Part shown: one piece after another, positions 1-12,744 of the stretch | Layout of the letters: the number at the start of each line of letters is the position of its first letter | Numbering within the stretch: the stretch's first letter is position 1 | DNA from: Sipunculus nudus | Taxonomy: Eukaryota; Annelida; Sipuncula; Golfingiida; Sipunculidae | NCBI GenBank assembly: GCA_026874595.1 | Contig: CM049316.1 | Location: forward strand, 42,981,695-43,045,694 | Direction: 5' to 3' | Length of the DNA stretch: 64,000 nucleotides | Notes under the pieces: generated by a model | Told to the model about the DNA's origin: nothing | The model's input: only the letters and a program-made list of their open reading frames with translations | The model's database searches: none | Made by a program: the position numbers and the translations under genes

Positions 1-2267
1 AATAATAGAAAGTTTATTTTGGTGTTAATTTCGAAACGATTACTTCTTTGGATAGACAAAATAAAAAAACCGGTAAAATTCGGTCTGAGGAAATTTTGAT
101 GAAGTTAAATAAAAAAAAATGACATAAAAAGTCCCGTATTTTGTCATAGTAGAGGACCAATTTATACATACCTTTATCACGTGTTATATGTATTTTTAAT
201 ATGTCATGTCTCTATGTTGTAGAGAACCACTTGAATGGTTTTCCTTCTTTTATTTTAACTTAAATCAAAGTTTAACATATAAAAATATATTTATTTTTGT
301 GTTCCAAAGCCACTAAATCATTAATAAATTTTAATTTTAGACTGCTGAAAACATCGGAAGCATTTACTCAGATGTAATACAAAGTATAATTTTTACGATA
401 ACAATTAAAATTTCTTAAAATTTTTAGAAGTTATATCTAAAATGCCCTAGGAATTGTCCGTTAAACCGAGCAAGTTATGTTCTACATATAATTTTAATAT
501 GCTTAATCAATCAAAACTTTTACTACACTGTGTTTCTGATTTTAAACATATAATCTGTTTATATTTTTATATTTCAAGTTTATTCAATGTTTCATTTTAA
601 ATATGATACAAGTAATTTTTTAAAATAATTTTTGCCTTTTTTTGTATACCAATATTATATACATTGTTCACTCAGCTGAATTTCTTCGTTTTACCATTAC
701 ATTTCAAAATTTTTAATTTTCAATGAAAAATTATTATCATTGAAATTATTAATAAATTATTGTTGTTTAGTGTTTGCGTTTACGCCTGTATAACACAAAA
801 TTCCCCTATTTGTGATAATAAGGCGTAATTTATATATTTATATGTAAAAGTTATGTGTCATAAACATTATATACAAATTTTCAGTCCCTAATACATTTGA
901 CAGTCTGAATTGAAATAAACTATACCAAAATATGTGCTTATTCTTTAAAAACAGCATTTGTTAAACCCAGCATATACTCTTCCCTAATAATTTTTTTATG
1001 TAGCCAAAATATATTTCTGTGATTTATATTTTCAATTTGTTTGTATATTAAAACGAATTACACTGGTTTTGACACGTTGTTAGTATTCTGCGTTTCCTGA
1101 ATTAATTATAATCATTTACACAGTAATCGTTAAGTATATTGATGTTTAAATATGTAAATTTACTTGTTAAATGCATAATCCAATAAGAGTTATATAGTAT
1201 ATATTTTATATCAAGAAATCCATTAAAATTCTTTAAAATCCTGAAATCGTTTTTTATACCTGCATTCCTGATTGACTGATTTCATTGTTTTTAATACAAA
1301 AAAAATGTTTTATACAACTGCAACTTCGTCATATTGTCTTAAACATAGGCTATGTGACTGTAAACACTGACTGTATAGACTGGAGCAATCCTAAAAGTAT
1401 TGATGATGGGGGTGTCAAAGGTAAGTTGGTTGGTTACTTGTGCAATTTTTAACGTAAAACCCAACAAGCAATAGGGGTAATTTCGTATCTCCTATATTTA
1501 ATCAGATAGTCAGCATATTTTGCTAAATAAACCATTTATTTTATTCATTATTTTTTTAATAAGAAGGCGTTTATTGTATATGACTATAAGTTTTTTTCAC
1601 CAAAACAAACATCTTTCTGTTCACGCTTACATGTGCTAAAGTCAGATTTGCGTGGAATTTGTGAAGTATTGATATACTATTACATATAGAATAAGTTTGC
1701 ATAAATATACAACTTAAGTTAATAAAGAAATGTTTTAGTTGTATTCACATTTATACCTGGACAAAGTTAAATCTACTTTGATAAACCTTACAGTAAATGA
1801 AAAATAATCTGATTAATTAAATTATCTCATAATTATGCACAATATGCAAATTATCTCATTAAATATGCAAAATATGAGAAAGTGCAAGCATACATTAGAA
1901 CCAAGCAGGGACCTTATAAAATAATTTTACTATTTACGCGGTCAATAATCATTTACTATTACATGTAGAATCGGGTTGAATAAATAATTATGCAAATTAG
2001 GTTAATTTAAAATGTTTTGGTAGTCATCGTATTTCTTACAGACAAAGTTTGGGTGATTTAAGATTGATCTGGCTTAGGATATCTTACAATTTATAAAAAC
2101 AATCTGCAAATATTTGAAAACATGACTTTGAAAATGTAACAAAGAAATTCAGCGGTGAATTATTGCTGAATTATAGCTGAGGATGTTGTAAATAAATATA
2201 TCTGGATCGGTGAGCTCCTACTCACACAAAAAATAATCATATTAGCTTGATCAGTGAGGAGGGTAAT
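1..2267. other. AT-rich non-coding DNA, nothing recognised
   Basis: No ORF longer than chance, no exon with convincing splice borders and no repeat was seen here. Composition is strongly AT-rich with scattered A and T runs. Confidence 0.6.
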
Positions 2268-2385
2268 CTGAAATGTAGGGGGGGGTAACCTGAAATCAGG
2301 TTCAGGCTACCCCCGGGGGTAATCTGAAATCGATTTCAGATTACCGGGGGGTAACCTGAAAGGGGGGGGGGGTAATCTGAAGTCT
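2268..2385. repeat. G-rich array of a GGTAAYCTGAAA motif with a perfect 28-bp palindrome
   Basis: The 12-base motif GGTAA(T/C)CTGAAA or a close variant starts near 2271, 2284, 2318, 2348 and 2371, and occurs once more inverted at 2333-2345. Copies are separated by runs of G. The copy at 2318 and its inverted partner form a perfect 28-base palindrome (2318-2345) centred on ATCGAT. A second, imperfect inversion lies at about 2280-2314. A poly-C tract (2539-2553) follows 150 bases later. Confidence 0.8.
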
Positions 2386-4220
2386 TTACATCGGGACTGT
2401 TGTTATATTCTTCCAAATGACTTTCCAGTACTATGAGTATTTCTGTAAATATACTAATAAATATTTTGTTGTGAGTACAACGACTTCTAGTTGTATATAA
2501 AACACAACAATACTTAAGGCAGCAAACGTCCCCTGATACCCCCCCCCCCCCCCAAGCCTATCCCTTGGATCCACCGTCGGTTATTTCAAAATATGGTTTT
2601 GAACTCTAGAAATGTGTACGAATTAATTAATGTTAGCTTTAATACCGGTAATACCAATCGTGTAAAGTTTATTTATTTTTGAAAGATAACACTTCTTCGT
2701 TATTTGATGATACTATCACACATATTTGTAAATTACACAAACTTTCAAGGCAATATGACATATTATTATATATATATTATATCAAACAAAAGACTGTTTA
2801 ATATCGATTCAGTCAATCTGTCAAATAAACTGACTGTTTAGTCGTTTTGTAACAACCGTTAATATTTACATCCCGTTTATTAAAAAAATATAATCAGGAG
2901 ACAAATACGATAACCAATTTAACGTTATTGGTTGTATATTACATACTTTAAATTCTTCCTTGTATAAAAAAGCACAATGAAATTTCGTTTCATGAGGTTT
3001 AAACACTTTGATAAAAGACATTACAATTAGCCAATCAGATAATTCTCATTCTAATAAGCGATGTTCACTTTAAATACCAGTACAAAACTCAGAAATTAAT
3101 CTAAACTGTCAGATGTTGATCTTCAAAGGATGATAAAATATTTTGGACACATTTGTACAGGGCATATATTGATATCGCTTCATATTCAACTTTGTATGTA
3201 TGCATCAGTTTGCATCAGTGTACCGGTGTATCGTTAAAACGATAGCTTTATCATAATTTTTGTATACTTTTGCTTAAATTAACTTTCTGACTATATCTAT
3301 CTATAAAAGTATCGATACAAGGCAAAATGGTCGCCTTTTTAACCAAACGGGTCTGACTTAACACTATGAGAGCTTTTAACTGTTGAGCCTTGCCAGGGAG
3401 TATTACAGTAAATTGTAAGGTTATGTTTGTGTTTGCGAACCTATTTGGCCAACGTTCGACCATGAGGAGTTCTCATAAACCTTATTTTACATGAATTGTA
3501 CATCTAGCTATAATAACTAATGCAAGACATTCATCATAGATGATGGCGTTAATAAGTATGTAAGGAGTACTAGACGGTAGGTAGTAAGTGTAACTTAAAA
3601 GGGCCTAATGACCTATAAAGCATGTTAAATTAACATCGAAAACAGAGTCGTCTCTTCGAAATAAATTGGTACCTGTCAAAATCTTACCCTGAAGCCGTTG
3701 GCTTTCTCCTATCCACGAGTGTTAATAATAGTGGACTGGGCGCGATTACAGGCGTAATCATTAACGTAGCGCGTGGGACTTAGTACATGGTCACGGCCAT
3801 AACACCTGTCAATCAGGAGATGGCCTGCCTGTCTTTGCCTAAACAAAATAATACATGTTCCCATCTCCAAAACGCCGCTGTTGCGGCCGATAGACGGGCT
3901 CACTCTGCGTCATTTCAGCTAAGGCCACTGGACCTATCGTTTCTATAGATCTGTTGCCCCATGTTCTACAATACATTTACATTCGGACCTTGAAGAGTTT
4001 CGTCATAGGACATGTATAGACAAGTTTTACTTGTCCTTGTTTTCGATCGCATGAGTAAAGTCGGACCTCCGGTCTTGCGGCCTTGTTAGGGGAAACAGAC
4101 ACATGTGGACTATGTTCACTCATATGAATAATCAAACCAAGGTGTATTACAGCCGTTTGGAGATAATGAGGCTATGTGCTAGGATGATTTTGCTGGGGAA
4201 AATTTTGTATAAAGCAAAAG

Positions 4221-4222
<2 letters not shown>
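2386..4222. other. Non-coding DNA with one poly-C tract
   Basis: Apart from the poly-C tract at 2539-2553 nothing was recognised. The two minus-strand ORFs at 3251-3463 and 3709-3903 have no motif and no splice-bounded structure. Confidence 0.5.
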
Positions 4223-4273
<51 letters not shown>

Positions 4274-4340
4274 ACGAAGACAAATTTCTCAGGGGACGAT
4301 ACTAGGCCGATCCGGAATTCCAACCCGTATCGGAAAATTA
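4223..4340 (-). mobile_element. SINE 3' part with (TA)n tail, reversed
   Basis: On the minus strand, 4340 to 4270 matches the B-box and 3' body of the SINE at 10.84-10.99 kb: the shared core reads CCGGATCGGCC, then AGTAT, CCCCTGA and a GTAAC end running into (TA)n (4223-4269). The B-box is mutated relative to the other copy. The A-box half is missing, as expected for a 5'-truncated retroposon. Only two copies were compared, so the boundaries are approximate. Confidence 0.55.
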
Positions 4341-4824
4341 CCAGCTCCGTCTAAGAAATAAACGGTGCTGCCAATTTCTACATAATGATATTCCCAATTG
4401 TAATACTGTTGTATATTACTTTAGAGTCTGAAGGCGTGTCCAGTGATGTAGTCCTTTATCACCATATACATGTTCATTTGTCTGTTGGAATTGTAGCAAT
4501 TAGTAGAGTGGAAATGGAAAAAGATATGATTGTCTCTTGATTATACGTGTATTATAATAAATTATGACTTATATAGGTTTAATATAGTAGTAATGCCAGT
4601 GTAGGAGAAGAGTACTACATTCAACTTGAACAAACATTTTTATCGACATTGTCCATTTTGACCAGCCCCTTGATTTTAGACAGCATAAGTAATCTTTGTA
4701 TTATGTAAGTAAAACACATAGCAACAGTCCCAGCGAAAACCTTAGTATTAAAATGTGACATTTAGTTCCTAACAGCTCATTAAAAAATATTTATCATTTT
4801 GAGTAGTTGTTTTCCCCGGGTGTA
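4341..4824. other. Non-coding DNA, nothing recognised
   Basis: No motif, repeat or splice-bounded ORF was recognised between the SINE fragment and the start of the segmental duplication. Confidence 0.4.
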
Positions 4825-5014
4825 GCTACTAAAGGAATTAAAGCTAAAAAAAAACAGATTCTCGTCAATGTACCTTTGTCCATAGGGGCCTGCACTGCAG
4901 TGTCCGTAACAATATATGAATTTCTTTCTTATTAACTGCGTATCTAAACAATAAAAATAAAACATATGGATATATCATCATACATATTCTCACAAAATAT
5001 AGTAATGTACAGAC

Positions 5015-5083
5015 CTTTAAAGTTAATTACGCTAGAGGTCTTCTTGTTTTTCCTGATCACCCCTGCTATGTCCTCTTCTAGAA
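5015..5083 (-). pseudogene. Splice-bounded exon-like segment, copy 1
   Basis: On the minus strand a TTCAG acceptor precedes a 69-base segment ending AAAG before a GTCTGT donor. Read with two leading bases and one trailing base it is open for 22 residues that start LEED and contain a lysine-rich centre. The same segment with acceptor and donor recurs at 12943-13010, where it has a stop, and at 57092-57163. No known domain was recognised from this exon alone; in the 57-kb copy it leads into a PLAT-like stretch. It is probably an exon relic of a duplicated gene, but it may simply be conserved repeat sequence. Confidence 0.35.
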
Positions 5084-6976
5084 CTGAATTGTTCGGAGCA
5101 AGTAAAACTGCGAAGCTTTTGTCTGCCGACAAAGGCCGTTTTTGCCGTAAATATTTGTAACACAATGTTTTTCTAGTTTTTGAACATGAATTGTGAGCTT
5201 ATTAAATACATAATGAGCAGTGTTAATTGCTCTAAATGTAAAAAGAGAACATGCGGATAATAAGCTACTTTCTACCCAGCTGTCTTCATATTTCCATGAT
5301 ATAATTTGCTACATGTTTTCTTTTATGATTATTCATTATCGGTTTGACCAAAACCTGACCTGTATCTTTAGCCTGACCAGTAAACAAAGTATCACTTATC
5401 ACCCTTCAATCTCTTTGATGGCCCGGTCACAATAAATAAAGGTGATAATGATACATAAATCTCTCTGTAGTGGTTTAATGTTGTCACTGAAAGCCACTTG
5501 TGACAGAGCTGTTGCTAATATTACAGTTATCTAACTTAATAATAATAAACCAGTCTTAATTGGTTGTTTTTCTCTAAATAAAATATCTAAACTATATGTA
5601 GATTTTCTACAACGATTGTGAATTACATGGAACACAGAAATTGTGTACACGATAATAACTGTTTAAAGCTAGATATACTGTGGGTGATATTCGCGAGATA
5701 TCTGTTTCGCGATAATTTTTCTCTATTTCACAATTCAAAAAAATATTTTACGAGATGCCTAAATAAAAGCATTAAATTTCATATTAATATATTCTAATAA
5801 TTTTCGTCATATTTTTTTGGAGAGTGGCTTATCCATTCTTTCCATGATCATTAAAACAATGCATCGATAGTTTGTTGAATGATTTCAAACTGAGTTATAT
5901 ACAACTCGCTTGCTTCTCATCTGAGATACCTAATATGGCCCTTGAAGTCCGATTTAACACAATGACATACTTAGCATTTGCTGAGGGCGCGGAGGGTTTG
6001 GAGTTTCATGCAAATTTACTCTGGTTTTGGAATCCTGAGCAGTACAAGCAGCACCCCTTTTTAAGAAGTGTTTAATTTTCTTCACTTAATTTCAGTGTCC
6101 TACAAAATATCGTGTTTTAAGATCGTATTTAAATAATTGGTATATGACTGATCACTCTTCATATCAGTCCTTTCGCAAGAATTCTTGATGGCTCTTTGAC
6201 CAAATGAACCCTAATAAATACAAATCAATGGAGGTTTATTCGATTATTGTGTACATGGTGGGTTTACGATAAATGCTCAAATGTTGCGAAATCCCGTGTA
6301 GGATCAGTAATTCCTTATACATGAAGCTACATAACAGAGATTTGGTTAACAGACATTTCGCCAAGGTCAAGCCACCTTCAAAAGCATAAAATAAGTACAA
6401 GAAAAACCATATTTTCTACATGTTAGGATTATATAGGCGCAGCAGCTGCTCACATTCAAATAATTACTAATCTTGCATTAAGACGGGCAGATCAGTTTGT
6501 TTGATTGTAATGACAAAAACAAGAAAAATATGAATAATTTGGCCCATTTACAGTCCCCCTTTATCGCTAACTGCAGTTAATTGTAATGATCTTAAGCAAA
6601 AATTGTCATTGTACAAATGTTAGGCAACTGCCATCATATAAGGGTACACATGAATATTTATGAACTATTAAATTGTTTTTCAAGCAATTAATCTTTGATA
6701 ACCCAAGTAAAAAATTGGTTAAGCATCTGTAATTATGTAATTACCATTCATGTCTGAATATTTTTCTCAATTGGCATTCAGTCATGCTGAGCTGTAAAGC
6801 AATGGTTGTACATTCGACGCAGAATTGGCCTGTCAGCTTATTACAATATCTCACAGACTTGATATGTAACTTGAAATTGTCATTTTCAAGTAAATATTCA
6901 CACAAAACTCCAATTTCTCAATAAGAAATGTGATTGTCTTAAATTTTACTGCCATTATTCACATTTGACTGCTTTC

Positions 6977-8440
6977 ACCTTAGCTCAGCTGACCGTATGT
7001 CATCCGTGTGGACGTCCGTCCGTTAAGACCGTTAGACCTAGAAACTTCTTACAGTACGTCCAGGGATGCCTTAGACAAATGTCCCTGGAAACTTTACATT
7101 AGGTCATGGTGACCAATATACTGCCATATATATAAAAAAGGTGTCAAATACGCACCCTGCAAGTCAGATGGGCATTGATCATATCTGTAAAAAAGCCTAG
7201 AAACCTCTAAAGCTAAAGTGATCTACTTGGAAATCTGAAATTAGGTCATGGTTTCGAATTTTCTGGACCTACGGCCAAAAAATTAATTTTCAGCACCCAG
7301 ACAGTGAGACGGAACAAAAATTGAATCAATTAGGCCTGTAATCTTCATTCAGGAAGATCCTGGCAAATATCCTGGGAAACATGTTTTTATGTCACAGTGA
7401 CCTTTAGTCTGCGGACTATCGGAAGGAGATGTCATTTGATGGCCTTGAATAATCTAGCACAACAGCAAGTGAGGTATTTTTCAAATCTCCTTGGCAACCT
7501 GAAATAAGGCCATGATGGCCTACATTCTGAGAGCTACGGACCAAAACATTGCCCAGAGAGTCAGGCTACATTTTGTATTCATTTTTCTTCGCACCTTTCT
7601 TAACACTTATCAATCGAATCCAGGAATTAGGTCAATGTGACACATCAAATGGGTTAGACCTATAAAAGTCTAACTTATAATTCAAGGTCTAAAGCAAATC
7701 TCTTTCAAAATTTTAGATTAGCTTATGATGCTTTTACATAAATGGAGCTACTAGCGACAAGCTAATCTTGAGCACAAAAAAGTCAGACGAGGCCAAAGCT
7801 TAAATGGCTGTTCCAGAATGTTTGTTACGTCTTCTTTATCAACCAAAATAAGGTCACTGTGGCCTATGTCAACAAACATGACTCTTACACCCTATTAGTC
7901 AGACAGGTATAGATGTTAACAGTTGGACTTAGAAATTTCTAATTTAATTGAGATTCAGGAAGGACCATGTAAAATCTTTTTAGAGATCCTAAATATGGTC
8001 CCTTTGACCCATACTGTGTTAGCATAAAGCATCCTATAAGTTAGATGGAGGCAAATCGTAGCGATTTGACATAGAACTCAGCATCTATGTACTTCTTGGT
8101 AAAATGTGTTAGGAAACCCTAAATTATCGCTGCATCCTATTTTCTCAAGTCTTTGGACAAAACGTCTAATTATTAGCACTCTAGAAGTTATTCTATCCAT
8201 TTTCTAAGATTGATTAACAAATATTTTCACCAGATCCTAACATTAATAATTAATACTTTATCGCTTGTTTTTTAATTCAGTTAACCGTCATGGCCCATGG
8301 GCCACTTCTTTAAGGATGCCTGACAAACTTGTTTCCATTTATCATCAATTTTTTTAACAAAGTTGCGTCGTTCTTAAAAAGTATCTTACAGGTGTGAATG
8401 TTAGACCTAAATATTAACCTAGTCAGCTGAGCGTCCTAAA
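6977..8440 (+). repeat. Dispersed molluscan-type repeat, copy a
   Basis: The left end reads AGCTCAGCTGACC followed by GTCCGTCCGTTAAG. The body contains decayed roughly 150-base units (...CCTAGAAACTTCT...CCTTGGAAACC TGAAAT...AGGTCA). The right end reads GTCAGCTGAGCGTCCTAA at about 8422. Near-palindromic AGGTCAnnnTGACCT sites with one mismatch lie at 7101-7115 and 7851-7865. The internal block near 8275-8330 resembles the usual right end, so the copy may carry a compound 3' end. Confidence 0.65.
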
Positions 8441-10078
8441 CGAAAATGTTATTATGTGAACATCTGTAAGACTGTCACGTAGACCCGGACTCAGGGGTCT
8501 ACTGGTACGGTATACCTGTACCAGCCTTGAACTGACTGTTCATGATGTGTTGGAAAATTGATGTGTGTTAAGAAAAATGTGTTGCTGTTGAACAGACTTC
8601 AATGATCTTACCATATTCAAAGGTACCTATTCCGACATCTGGCATTTTTTAAGTACATACAGTCCATGGAAGTTTTTACAAGAATTGGCCAGAAAACGCC
8701 GACCCCACCGTACAGAGGCTCTTAAGTCCATGGGCAAGTAGTGGTATAGCTCCCCCTTGGTTTCCAGACCCAAATTTTTACCCCCTCGCTATATCAAGTT
8801 CACACCTAAAGTGAAATCTGTCACACCTCGGTCTCATTAGCGGGTTTGCCGAAAGTAAGTGGCCAAAATACACCAAAATATAAAACTAGACACTCTTTTT
8901 TGCGGTCCTCCCTTTCGTTTGATTCTAAGGAATACCCCTACTCGGAATCAATTTTACATTACAGCGGGTCATGAACTTATTACACGGCAAAGGACGGGGG
9001 CCGTGGATGTTTTCACGCTCCCAACACCTTTCCTGCTTTCGAGTTATCAAGCGCACTGATGAATAACAAATTATTCTATTCCATGACACGAATCCAATTT
9101 ATAAATAAACTTCTACACATCTGCGAAGAGTTTCATGATAAATTAAAGAAATTTCTTACTGAAAATTGCTGATACACACATGACGAGTATACCCGTCATA
9201 GGCACTGGTGGAATCAGAAAATATGACGAGTATACACGTCATAGGCAGCGAAAGTTTTAACCTCGAGGTCGCTACTTTGTAAAACTTTATGTGGGTACTT
9301 CAAACAAGGCAGATTGTATTTAGAAATGGCCCTTTTTATCAAACCTTGTTAACGTACCAAGTTTACACCTGCGGGAAATCGAATATGGGGTATGGTAAAA
9401 AAATCAACTGTTACTTCATTAATACTTCGACTCTGATTGTAAAATTATTTTTATTATTTTCTAATGCAAAACAAGGTAGATATAAAGGTAATTGTATTTG
9501 GATAACTTGCATGCTTTTAAGAGCAGTTATGTCCTATTTACAATATAAATAACCTTGCGCGAAGCGAGGGTCCGGACGATATCTAGTGCAGGTGTAACGG
9601 ATGTTATTGAAATTTATCATACAGGTTGGTATTGTAAAAGTGTTGATGAAGATAAATTTTGGTCGAATTCCAATCGTAAATAACCCCGGAATGAGTGTTT
9701 TATGGGCTTCTATGGCACATTATAACACTTGTACAGGTTTCATGTGGCCATACGGCCATCTCTTGAACACATCCGTCACGTCACAGGCGACAATGAGGTC
9801 ACGCTACGTGTCGTTCCCCTGAAAGATATCCGTAAACCAGCGAACATCATGGGAAGGGGAGGGGGGACGTGGTTGTTGTTCGTTATGTTTTTAGTCAAGT
9901 AGAGCAATACAACAATGTCCAGGGCGTTTTTTTCTCAAAATATTCAGTCAAAGGTTTCAAAGGAAAAACATTTGATTAAAATTCCAGATATAACTATCTT
10001 CCGCGCAGGGTTTGCGTCACCATATCGGACGCTTTTTTAATTTTGATTTGTTTTAATTTATACACATTTAGACAATAT
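8441..10078. other. Non-coding DNA with two palindromes
   Basis: The stretch 8640-9060 is richer in GC than its surroundings and has a short ORF without recognisable motifs. Two near-identical palindromes sit at 9180-9243, described separately. A G-rich run occurs near 9852-9865. Nothing else was recognised. Confidence 0.45.
9180..9243. repeat. Pair of TATGACGAGTATAC/CGTCATA palindromes
   Basis: Two copies of a near-perfect palindrome of about 22 bases (9180-9200 and 9222-9243) both end CGTCATAGGCA. Each folds on a GTATAC centre with a single mismatch per arm. They probably mark the end of an unidentified element. Confidence 0.6.
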
Positions 10079-10147
10079 ATAAATGGAATATGAATACACA
10101 GAGAGTGGAAGTGAACCAACTTTTCTGTGTATTCATATTCCATTTAT
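10079..10147. repeat. Perfect 24-bp inverted repeat (hairpin)
   Basis: The arms 10079-10102 and 10124-10147 are exact reverse complements over 24 bases, separated by a 21-base loop. It could be a foldback element end, a small-RNA hairpin or a very short MITE; the sequence alone does not decide. Confidence 0.85.
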
Positions 10148-10199
10148 TTATACAATGAATCAGCATGGCTTTTCATACATCTCTCTTTCTTTCTCCCAC

Positions 10200-10201
10200 T
10201 G

Positions 10202-10241
<40 letters not shown>
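10200..10241. repeat. Compound (CT)n(AT)n microsatellite
   Basis: An uninterrupted CT run turns directly into an AT run. Confidence 0.95.
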
Positions 10242-10738
10242 ATTTCTCACAATTAATATGATCTTTCTTAAATTATTGTAATGAAACAATGAAGACGTCT
10301 TTCAAACGTTTGTCAATGAAACTAGTTAATAAAGCATCGGGACCAATATAATTAGAATGACGTTGGTTAAAATGTTCGGCTGAGAGAATTCCATTTCTTT
10401 ATCTATAAAAAGTCTTCTTCATGATACTTGTCGGAGATGTCCTAATAGGAGTATGAAACCAATTTTCTCGAGGTATTTCCAGTTTAAGTTATTTACTGTG
10501 CAGATTCATAAGATATAAAGATGTATACAATGTATGGTACACAGATAAAGAAATAATATTTTAGAATATATAGGTCAAAGGAATATTGAATATTTTTTTG
10601 CTAAACTGGTACGAAATAACAATTAACACTTATTGTTCTTGAAGTAATAACAGCAAATACTATTGTTATTATTAAACCATTAAAATTACTAAATTTGTTT
10701 ACCATGAAATCAGATTATCTGTTTTTGTAAAATGCGAT

Positions 10739-10742
<4 letters not shown>
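10242..10742. other. Non-coding DNA, nothing recognised
   Basis: AT-rich sequence with no motif, repeat or exon structure noted. Confidence 0.4.

Positions 10743-10787
<45 letters not shown>
10743..10787. repeat. (TA)n microsatellite beside the SINE
   Basis: A TA run followed by TTGTTACG, the reversed form of the GTAAC end seen on the SINE tails. It may be the tail of a second, inverted SINE fragment. Confidence 0.85.
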
Positions 10788-10790
<3 letters not shown>

Positions 10791-10839
10791 ACGGGGTGAT
10801 ATTAAAGCGGACCGAACTCTCTCTTTGGTAAAACTTGCT

Positions 10840-10937
10840 TTGCTAGCTAAGCGTTTGGTACGCCGGACTTGTGCGCCACCGTTATGGGTTCGAATCCCGG
10901 ATCGGCCCAGTAATTTCCCCTGAACAATATGTCCTTG

Positions 10938-10988
<51 letters not shown>
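10840..10988 (+). mobile_element. tRNA-derived SINE with (TA)n tail
   Basis: An A-box-like TAGCTAAGCGTTTGG (near 10844) and a B-box GGTTCGAATCCC (near 10887) lie about 30 bases apart, as in RNA polymerase III internal promoters. A T-arm stem GGG/CCC closes around the B-box. The 5' acceptor strand needed for a real tRNA is absent, so this is a SINE head. The body continues through GGATCGGCCCAGTAA and CCCCTGA to GTAAC and a (TA)n tail (10942-10988). The reversed copy at 4.2-4.3 kb shares this body and tail. Confidence 0.7.
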
Positions 10989-10992
<4 letters not shown>

Positions 10993-12744
10993 TTATTTAA
11001 TGTTGCAAATCTTAATATTTTCATTGAAATTAGAAATTTGCGACCTTGACGTAGAGGAATATTTCATTTGAAATATTTTACAACAATAATACGCGAACAT
11101 TTGTTTAAGGTAACAAATATCGGACCCTCATACATTTACTGAATTCTCGCTATGTGTATGATTATGGCAGAATTTGATAAATTAAGATCTGAAATTTATA
11201 GTATCAGATAAAAAATTCACATTATATATATTTCAGCAGATGATACTTGTTAATTTGCCTGTAGGTGGGGATGATTGTCAAAATACTTTTTTTTTACAAC
11301 TTTGACTAAATCTTTTGCGGTATAAACCGACGACACATTTTAAACAGTAGGAGATTGAAAAAATTACATCACCAGAAAGAATAATAAAATAGAAAAAAAA
11401 TCACTTGTTCTTAACTATGAATCATTGCACCCAATGTATATTTTCAAAGTGGAGCTTAAAAATTACAATAAATTTATTTATTGAAACTGGAAAGTGTTTT
11501 TCTTCTGTAATGAAGTTTATTCCATAGGCCTGGTGCACCATAAGTAGGATACACGTCTTCTGCGTGAATTAATCCAAAATGTATCTGACATATTTTGATG
11601 ACTTGTATTCTGTACGAACGGCACGATAAACATAGAAAACGTGTGTAAAATGTTTGTACGATAGGTTCACAAATTTCTAGTGCATATTTCAATTCTTTCC
11701 ATTGAACTATGAATTATTGAAATAACAACACTTTAGTTGTTCTAGGTATTCCGGGTTTGGAATCGTAAATAATGATATCACATGGGTTAGACTGACTTGG
11801 CAAGATCATTAGCTGAAAGCATCGAAAAATGACCCCTGAAGCAAACAGACCACACAGGTATACTAAATCGACCATGTTTGACAGTTAAAAGCTTTCCTTG
11901 TAACAAAAATATGAACCTTATACTTAAGAACACTAAACGCCGGTTAGGTTGACCTTGCACAGAAGAGTTAAATACCCAATCACTGAGAAAACCTATTAAT
12001 ATCTAATCATAGATATTGTCACACTTGTACGTATTATTATATGTGTTTCACACAGTTTAAAAAAATCAAATTTTATATAGCTTCCCTTTTTATTTATTGA
12101 GATATCTGCTTTAAATATCATCTTCTTTATGTTCATGCGCATAAGTTTTAATAAACCATAAAAATGTATGAATGTGTTACCCATTTCATAGCAGGAATTA
12201 TATTTAGTGCCATCCATATATGTATTTGTTTCGACCGACATAGATATCTATAGACCAATAAATAGTATGGATATATAAATGCATAACATCACCTTCCGTA
12301 TTACTCATAATCAAAAGGTGAAATGGCTTACTTAGAATAATAATGAGCATTCACATGTGCAGTGAATAGTTCAACACACAAAATTGTATATTGTTGGAAA
12401 AATCGCTAAATTCACAGATATTTCACCCTAATGAATGAATATAAAACACGGTATTCGTTTGCCTGTTAATGGCTGTCGGGTATTGTACTTTACCTGCTGA
12501 TTATCTGACTAATATGAAGGAATCCTTCTAGGTTTATACACTAAGGTTGTCATTTGACAATAAACAGTATATATAATTCCTCAAATATCCGAAATGTTTG
12601 GGGGCATGATATTTTTTCTGATAACGGAGAATACGGATGTGTGCGTTTGACAATGTTTTAAAAAAATGATAGGGCATTCATGCTGATAAAGGTAATTTTA
12701 ATTTTGAAAGATGTCATACTAGTTCAGGAAGTATATAACCTAAA
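10989..12744. other. Non-coding DNA, nothing recognised
   Basis: AT-rich sequence. Minus-strand ORFs at 11474-11692 and 11996-12241 have no motif. Confidence 0.45.

Larger units (their letters stand above)
4825..8440 (+). repeat. Segmental duplication, copy 1
   Basis: Long stretches match 12.7-18.4 kb in the same order and orientation. Examples are the block starting at GTAATGTACA near 5001 (12931 in copy 2), the block around 5090-5480 (13015-13400), 6250-6810 (14705-15260) and the 3' part of the dispersed repeat at 8020-8245 (16797-17030). Copies are clearly diverged, with indels and unmatched inserts such as most of 13.5-14.7 kb. The unit contains a splice-bounded segment (5015-5083) and a dispersed-repeat copy (6977-8440). 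Confidence 0.75.

Noticed and set aside
4103-4354. 83-residue ORF with a long Ile-Tyr run
   Set aside because: It only translates a (TA)n microsatellite and its flanks. The same applies to ORFs at 10732-11071, 21627-21876, 22182-22506, 24853-25056, 26001-26228, 33483-33719, 39398-39580 and 58773-59027.
8859-9059. 66-residue ORF in a GC-richer block
   Set aside because: No domain, no splice borders, and start context within probable repeat DNA.
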